Source: Mesodorylaimus sp. YZB2_4 (taxonomy: Eukaryota > Nematoda > Enoplea > Dorylaimida > Dorylaimidae). Taken from it: a stretch of DNA of 64,000 bases. A program made the translations under genes and the position numbers. Below, piece after piece: positions 59,270 to 64,000 of this stretch. The stretch is from positions 26,641 to 90,640 of the forward strand of contig JASANH010000686.1 of NCBI GenBank assembly GCA_030248295.1, read 5' to 3'. Every line of letters starts with the position of its first letter. Position 1 is the stretch's first letter. Below the pieces are notes generated by a model. That model had not been told where the DNA came from. It did not search any database and saw only the letters and a program-made list of their open reading frames with translations.

Positions 59270-59371
59270 GCTTAAGCAGCCGTGCACAACTTTACAGCAC
59301 ATCACTGCGCGGGATGGTGGTCAGTGTCAGCGAGCAGAATCGTGCAAATCAGTCGTCATCTCGAATCGAAA
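59270..59371 (+). promoter_or_regulatory. 5' flank shared with the paralogue at 63.8 kb
   Basis: AGCCGTGCACAACTTTACA at about 59278-59296 and the following 70 bp, including CAGCGAGCAGAATCGT and AGTCGTC, are also present upstream of the minus-strand paralogue (63.75-63.86 kb). The duplication therefore included the promoter or 5'UTR. Confidence 0.6.
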
Positions 59372-60632
59372 ATGGAATCATCGTTGTGGTTGTTCGTGTG
59401 CTTGGCTGCCGTCTCGACGTTCATTGGCCAGCCGCAGTCCGAATGGAAAATCAACACGCGCGTGTTCGACCTGGCCATCGGCATCCACTTCAACAGCTCC
59501 GTCACGAACCCGGTCAACGAAGAAAACGTAAAACTCCTGACGGTCCTAATCGAAGATCTGGCGCTGACCTTCTCTCTGGCACCAAATAAAACAAGGATGG
59601 CCATCGCTGAATTCGGATCCAATGAGAACCTCCTGTTGTTGATCGAGACGGCGACAGCGCTGACAAGGCGATCGAAGCGACTGGAAAGATCGGCAAAGGC
59701 GCGTACACACCGCCTTTCACATTCACTGCCGCTGATGTCGGAATGAGGACCCGCGAGATGGCGTTTAGGAAGAACGACTGATCGTGAGTCCACGTCCAAA
59801 AGCTGGTCTATTTCTTCACGGCGTTTGCTGAAAATATGTGCGACTACAGTACAGAAGAAGCAATGAGGATATTGACGGCACTCACCCCCTTCGAATTACT
59901 TGGCGTCGTCTTACCCACCTTCGCCATGCCGAGTGAGGGTAAATTCCAGGTGCGGTTGTCATTCAGGATTGTTCTCTCAGACGATGGCACCGCTTACAAG
60001 TGGCAGGGCGCCTGCTACCGAGATTATTCGACAGACGATCTCACAAACGAGATGTGGGATTGGATAGAAGAGAGTATCTCCCACTGCAAAATCAAGAAGC
60101 TGCAGACCCGTGCACGACCATCGGGCCAAAGAACTGCGTCGCTACTGAGTACTATGAAACCGAACTTCGCCCGGGAGCAATCGACTTGTACTGCATGAAA
60201 AATGATTCGATCGTGCCAGTGCCTTGCACAGACAGCTGCCAAGCTCCCAGCACCTCATCTCGAACCACGATTCATGTCAGCGACACGCCAACCCCCAGCC
60301 CCAGCAACACGCCCACTTCGAGTGCTCCTGACGACGATGACGAGGAAGACGAAGGAGAACCAGGCGATGGCCTGTACTGGAACGACGACCCGTACATCGT
60401 CAACCTGCAGCGCACTCTGATCGGCCTGAGCATCGGCTGTGTCATCGCCATCCCGATCGCTGTCGCCGTCGTGCTCTACGACATCCGCCTGGTGAGGGAA
60501 CAGAATGCCCAGAAGAAGATGATGGCTTCGACTGCCCTGGGGTCGTCAACAGCCGAATGGAGTGTTTCGGCCCCGCCTGAACTGTCGCTGACGCCAGTCG
60601 ATGACTTGGTCAGGAAGTACGCCTCCAAGTAG
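59372..60632 (+). pseudogene. decayed copy of a VWA-like secreted/membrane protein
   Basis: The frame opens with a signal peptide (MESSLWLFVCLAAVSTFIGQ) and VFDLAIGIHFNSS, and tracks the minus-strand paralogue at 62.6-63.7 kb to about 59640. There the homologous frame shifts (GDSADKAIEATGKIGKGAY and on). Two in-frame TGA codons follow near 59780. A second shift near 60100 precedes PCTTIGPKNC and IDLYCMKNDSIVPVPCTDSC. The last part has a Ser/Thr/Pro stalk, an acidic run, YWNDDPYIVNLQRTLIGL, a membrane helix (IGCVIAIPIAVAVVLYDIRL) and a cytosolic tail. The distal part is unbroken, so sequencing errors cannot be excluded, but three lesions make a pseudogene likely. The family is not known to me beyond the VWA resemblance. 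Confidence 0.7.
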
Positions 60633-60774
60633 GCTGTGCCATGACGATCGTGATGAACGAATGATCCTGCAGCTTGTTCTCTATGCTGCGTTTTTTCTGT
60701 GATGATGATTCTTTTGTATCAGAAGGCTACTAATCATGAAAAGAACCACTTCAATGAGGATAACTGAATGCAGC

Positions 60775-61430
60775 ACACATGAAACACAGCCCACTCTTGT
60801 TGTGATCATTGCGCCTGGAATTCTTGGGGGTGTGGCTAGTGCAGTTGGCTCAGTAGGGAGGAACCAAGGCAGTATAAGCAGACCTCCGGCAGAGATCAGG
60901 GCTTTCCTTGCTCGTTTTAGTTCGCAACTGATTGATCGCAATTTGTAAGGAGCCTCTTTACATTTGATCAGCCCATTTGGCAGAATGGTGGTCCAGTCAG
61001 GGACTCCAGGTACCACTTTCAACCTGACTGTGATCGTCGTTTTTCTTTGGTTCGTAGGGGGAAGAGTCCAGGAGTTGACTCCAGGGCAGCATTTGGTTTG
61101 TCTGTGGGGAAGATCTGGGACTGCTGAGACATCGTCGCGCATCGTGCTCGTAAAGGATCCTCAGGTCGTGACAGCGCCGTCAACAATAAGACTGTTCGCC
61201 AGCGCGGGTGTCTTAGGACTGTGTGCATCCGTCCTGTAGCCAGGCTAGTGTCAAGCTAGTTGCAGGCAGATAGAGGCGCGGCATATACGCCTGAGGCGTT
61301 AAAACACCCTCAGCGTGTATGGCATACACGCTTAGGGTAGGAATCGGGACCTTAGAGATCGATACTCCCTTCTACCAGGCCATGGCTATAGAAGACCTTG
61401 TAAGATCAACCCAAACCCATCATCACGTGA
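60775..61430. repeat. family-A and family-C repeat remnants
   Basis: GTTGGCTCAGTAGGGAGGAA near 60845 resembles the A-box-like head of family A. AGAGATCGATACTCCC and CAGGCCATGGCTATAG near 61349-61395 resemble family C. The region lies between the two VWA-like copies. Confidence 0.4.
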
Positions 61431-62165
61431 GCCCAGAAGATCAGTCTCGCACGCTCACACAACACTCTGTGCTTGCCATAGTACGGTAAGCAGATCTCGC
61501 AGGACCAGAGTAAAGGCTAGGCGGATCCATGAAATCCCACAGCTCATGTGCCTCGAATTGAATGGTGTGTTCTTTGCGAGCTCTTTGCTGCATTCGATGA
61601 CTTCATGACGCTTTGTTGTACGCACTTTATTCGTCAATGCAACCGCGTCAATGCAGGTAATGAAAAAGGCAACACATGGCCCCCTTTTAGAATGCATGAC
61701 CTCGCTTGATCGCGGTGCAGGTTTGGGAATGTTATCTGCAGAATGCGAATCGATTAATTTGCCATGATGTCCTTGCAAGCTGATTGCTAGAATTTCGTTG
61801 CGTAGTCTAAACTCTGGAGCCTATTCCCTCACAATCAGTCTCAGGCGCATCCTTGTTCTCGTCACATCCTTACGATCAGGCCGCACAACCATTTAACACA
61901 TCCTGCTAGCTCTAAGGCCCAGTTTTTCTATTATCTTGAAAAGGCTCTGACTTCTTCCTGAGTGTCGTTTTAAACACTCACCACCTCCGCGCGAGGTGAG
62001 CGCGTTAGGGTGGCTACCGAGCCCTGAGCAGTTTGCGAAAGCTGTGTGTCGGGGCGGTAGTCTATTGTACTCACCAACATCGTCTCACACATCACACAAC
62101 ACTGGAGGCGAGGAGATGCTCCATGGAGAACATTGTTCGCTGGCTTCCCAATTACCCTTTTCTTG
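61431..62165. other. stretch without a recognised gene
   Basis: Short overlapping open frames only. No splice-bounded exon, RNA gene or repeat unit was recognised. Confidence 0.4.
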
Positions 62166-62169
62166 GACG

Positions 62170-62300
62170 GCGGCTTCATGAGCTTCTCTAGTATTTTTCC
62201 CCTTCCTCAGGCAGATGTCGTCGATCAGAGTGCGCTCCAGGTTAACGATGTATGGATCGTCATTCCAGTACAGACAGTCGTCTTTCTCATGGACGAAGTG
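62170..62300 (-). pseudogene. detached C-terminal remnant of the VWA-like paralogue
   Basis: On the minus strand, CLYWNDDPYIVNLERTLIDD is encoded, matching GLYWNDDPYIVNLQRTLIGL of the plus-strand copy. It then runs into DICLRKGK, equivalent to DIRLVREQ after the membrane helix. The helix itself is deleted. The remnant lies about 340 bp beyond the present stop codon of the minus-strand gene, where that gene's original 3' end should be. Confidence 0.7.
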
Positions 62301-62624
62301 GAATTAGTGGCACGACATGAGCAAAGTTGTAGCTGGGAAAATGATAGTCAACAACGTGGAGTGTGTGTATGGCACAAAACAGGTTTCTTTTCCTTTTTAG
62401 CTTAAACAAAGGCGTTTTTATTAATGCTTTTGCTGTGTGACTTGTTACTTGAGTGCGCATGATATGTGTTTTAAGAAGTAAAACTAGAACTAGAACTCGA
62501 ACTTCACACACGCAGACCACAAAAGCAAGAAACAACCCTACCATACTGTATAAACCAGATTATCCTGCCCTGTTTGAGTGCAGAGGAAAACTAGATACGA
62601 AAAAAGACAGCTAAACTTCCAGGA

Positions 62625-63722
62625 CTATTTGGAAAGCATACCATGCAAATACGAATAACTCAAAAAGCCCACCAGGATAACCACGATCAAATCTTCCGGA
62701 CGGTCTTTCCCTTCCTTCTCATTCCCATCATCGTCGGCAGAAGCGCTCGAAGTGCGCGTATTGTGGCGGCTGGGGGCGGGCGTGATACTATCTGTGGTTT
62801 GAGATGGGGTGCTAGGACTTTGGCAGCTGTCGGTGCAAGGCACTGACACAGTCGAACCGTTTTTCATGCAGTAAATGTCGATTTCGTTATCAGGTGGGCG
62901 CTCTTGAACCGTCCCATTCTTGATAACTGCAGTTTGATAGTGCTCAGCAGCGACGCAGCTGTCCGGTTCTATTTTCGTGCATGGCCCCTGCCACTCCTTG
63001 AAAGGGCAGGAGGAGAGAGTGCTGTTTATCCATGCGCCCAAATCGATGGTAAGAACGTTCAAAGATCCAGTCCCGAAGCAATTTCCATTCCATGCGTAGC
63101 TGACGCCACCGTCTTCCTTGCGAGTCAAATTGAACGCCCCCACCACAAGCGCTTGGAATCTATCACCGGCTGGCCAGGCAAAGGTAGGAAAAAAGACGGC
63201 ATGGGCGTCAGTTTTGATGATTTCTTGGACTCTTCGCTCTCGTTCGGCTTCACTGACTTCGCACACTTTCTCAGCAAAAGTCGTGAAGACATAGACCAGC
63301 TTGGGGACATTGACTCGGTCGTTCTTCGCAAACGCTATTTCACGGGTCCTTTTGCCGACATCAGCAGCAGTGAATGGGAAAGGCGGTGTGTAAGTCCCGT
63401 TGCCGATCTTTTCCGCCGCTTTGGTCACGTTCCTATAGCTGCTTCCATTCTCGATCGACAACAGCAGCGTCTCATGGGATCCGAATTCGACGATGGCCAT
63501 CCTTGTTCTATTTTGAGCCGGATAGAACATCTCCGCCAGCACCAAGATCACTTCCTTCAAGAGATTGACACTTTTTTTGTTGACTACATTCGTGATGGAA
63601 CTGTTGTAGTGGATGCCGAAGGCCAGGTCGAATACGTGCGTGTTGTAGTTCCATTCGGATTTTGGTTGACCATCGATCGAGAAGACAGCCAAGCACACGA
63701 GCAAACACAGCGATGATTTCAT
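62625..63722 (-). CDS. VWA-like secreted or membrane protein, intact paralogue
   Basis: One open frame of 365 codons. Residues 1-18 are a signal peptide (MKSSLCLLVCLAVFSIDG). Residues 25-190 resemble a VWA fold: VFDLAFGIHYNSS at the first strand, TRMAIVEFGS for the second and VPKLVYVFTT for the fourth. The MIDAS DxSxS motif is absent. N-glycosylation sequons are frequent. A cysteine-bearing module (CFGTGSLN, CPFKEW, PCTKIEPDSC, IDIYCMKNGSTVSVPCTDSC) follows, then a Ser/Thr/Pro stalk. The end is a weakly hydrophobic segment (LIVVILVGFLSYSYLHGML) unrelated to the membrane helix of the plus-strand paralogue. It could act as a membrane or GPI-type tail. Function unknown; possibly an adhesion or matrix protein. 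Confidence 0.75.
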   Translation of the reverse strand: MKSSLCLLVCLAVFSIDGQPKSEWNYNTHVFDLAFGIHYNSSITNVVNKKSVNLLKEVILVLAEMFYPAQNRTRMAIVEFGSHETLLLSIENGSSYRNVTKAAEKIGNGTYTPPFPFTAADVGKRTREIAFAKNDRVNVPKLVYVFTTFAEKVCEVSEAERERRVQEIIKTDAHAVFFPTFAWPAGDRFQALVVGAFNLTRKEDGGVSYAWNGNCFGTGSLNVLTIDLGAWINSTLSSCPFKEWQGPCTKIEPDSCVAAEHYQTAVIKNGTVQERPPDNEIDIYCMKNGSTVSVPCTDSCQSPSTPSQTTDSITPAPSRHNTRTSSASADDDGNEKEGKDRPEDLIVVILVGFLSYSYLHGMLSK

Positions 63723-64000
63723 TTTTGATTGGTGAGACGACGATGAGGGTGAATTTGATAAGAGATTTTTGTGAGACGACTAATTTCTACGATTCTGTTC
63801 GCTGAAGTGCCGACCACCGCCAGGCGTGCTGATGTAAAGTTGTGCACGGCTTCTTTAGCTTACAAGGGAGCATGGCCAAACCTAGTCAAGCTTTGCAATT
63901 TTCGGTTTTGGTTGGCCATGCTCCTTTGTGAGTGTAAAGATGACAGCGCGCGCACATTGGGAGTGGAATTTTTAAATTCCTCGTTGGATTTCGCATGATT
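63723..64000 (-). promoter_or_regulatory. 5' flank of the VWA-like gene
   Basis: Read on the minus strand, this contains AGCCGTGCACAACTTTACA at about 63837-63855 and CAGCGAACAGAATCGTAG, homologous in order to the flank at 59.28-59.35 kb. The window ends before the outer edge of the duplication can be seen. Two inverted words, AGGAGCATGGCCAA and GGGAGCATGGCCAA, lie near 63865-63925. Confidence 0.5.

Noticed and set aside
60681-61142. 153-codon minus-strand open frame
   Set aside because: It lies across the family-A-like repeat remnant and has no recognisable domain.

Overview
The window is nuclear DNA of an animal. It holds about a dozen multi-exon genes with GT-AG introns, including a Vsx/Chx10 homeobox gene, gamma-tubulin, ORC4, a Brat/NCL-1-type TRIM-NHL protein, a PP2A methylesterase and a gamma-glutamyltransferase. 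Base composition is balanced. Introns fall into two classes: a minimal class of about 49-60 nt and long ones filled with repeats. Several genes have a typical 3' splice acceptor just before the ATG, which could mean 5'UTR introns or spliced-leader addition. These traits fit an invertebrate, possibly an early-branching nematode or another ecdysozoan, but this placement is an inference from gene structure only.

Layout from left to right. At 0.1-0.8 kb (-) is the 3' end of a TMEM272-like membrane protein. At 4.06-5.95 kb (+) is an unrecognised four-exon coiled-coil/membrane protein. At 6.2-9.0 kb (-) is a two-lobed transferrin with a GPI-like tail and mostly lost iron ligands. At 10.0-15.1 kb (-) is a complete 11-exon gamma-glutamyltransferase. 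From 15.1 to 21.0 kb I see only repeats and sequence upstream of the Vsx gene (21.0-23.5 kb, +), which is followed by 1.8 kb of non-coding DNA with TAATTA-type sites. At 25.3-27.8 kb (-) is gamma-tubulin. At 28.1-34.3 kb (-) is a 17-exon N4BP2-like gene (P-loop kinase, CUE, DUF1771, Smr). At 34.7-35.9 kb (-) are MITD1 fragments. At 36.8-39.9 kb (+) is an SDS3/BRMS1-family gene whose third resolved intron carries a 1.4-kb inverted repeat. At 39.9-45.3 kb (-) is ORC4, whose stop codon lies 18 bp from that of SDS3. At 47.6-53.5 kb (-) is the TRIM-NHL gene. At 53.9-55.25 kb (-) is an intronless NDUFAF7, divergent from PPME1 (56.4-59.06 kb, +). At 59.4-63.7 kb is a convergent inverted duplication of a VWA-like membrane protein: the + copy is a pseudogene and the - copy has an open frame but a replaced C-terminus.

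Most genes are unrelated housekeeping loci and there is no metabolic cluster. The repeats are abundant and structured: a tRNA-Glu-headed SINE, at least three further dispersed families, three short inverted-repeat elements, one long foldback element, paired minisatellites, and C/G homopolymers. All exon maps were derived by hand from splice consensus, reading phase and protein-family similarity. Every complete gene listed sums to a whole number of codons, but single boundaries may be off by a base or two.
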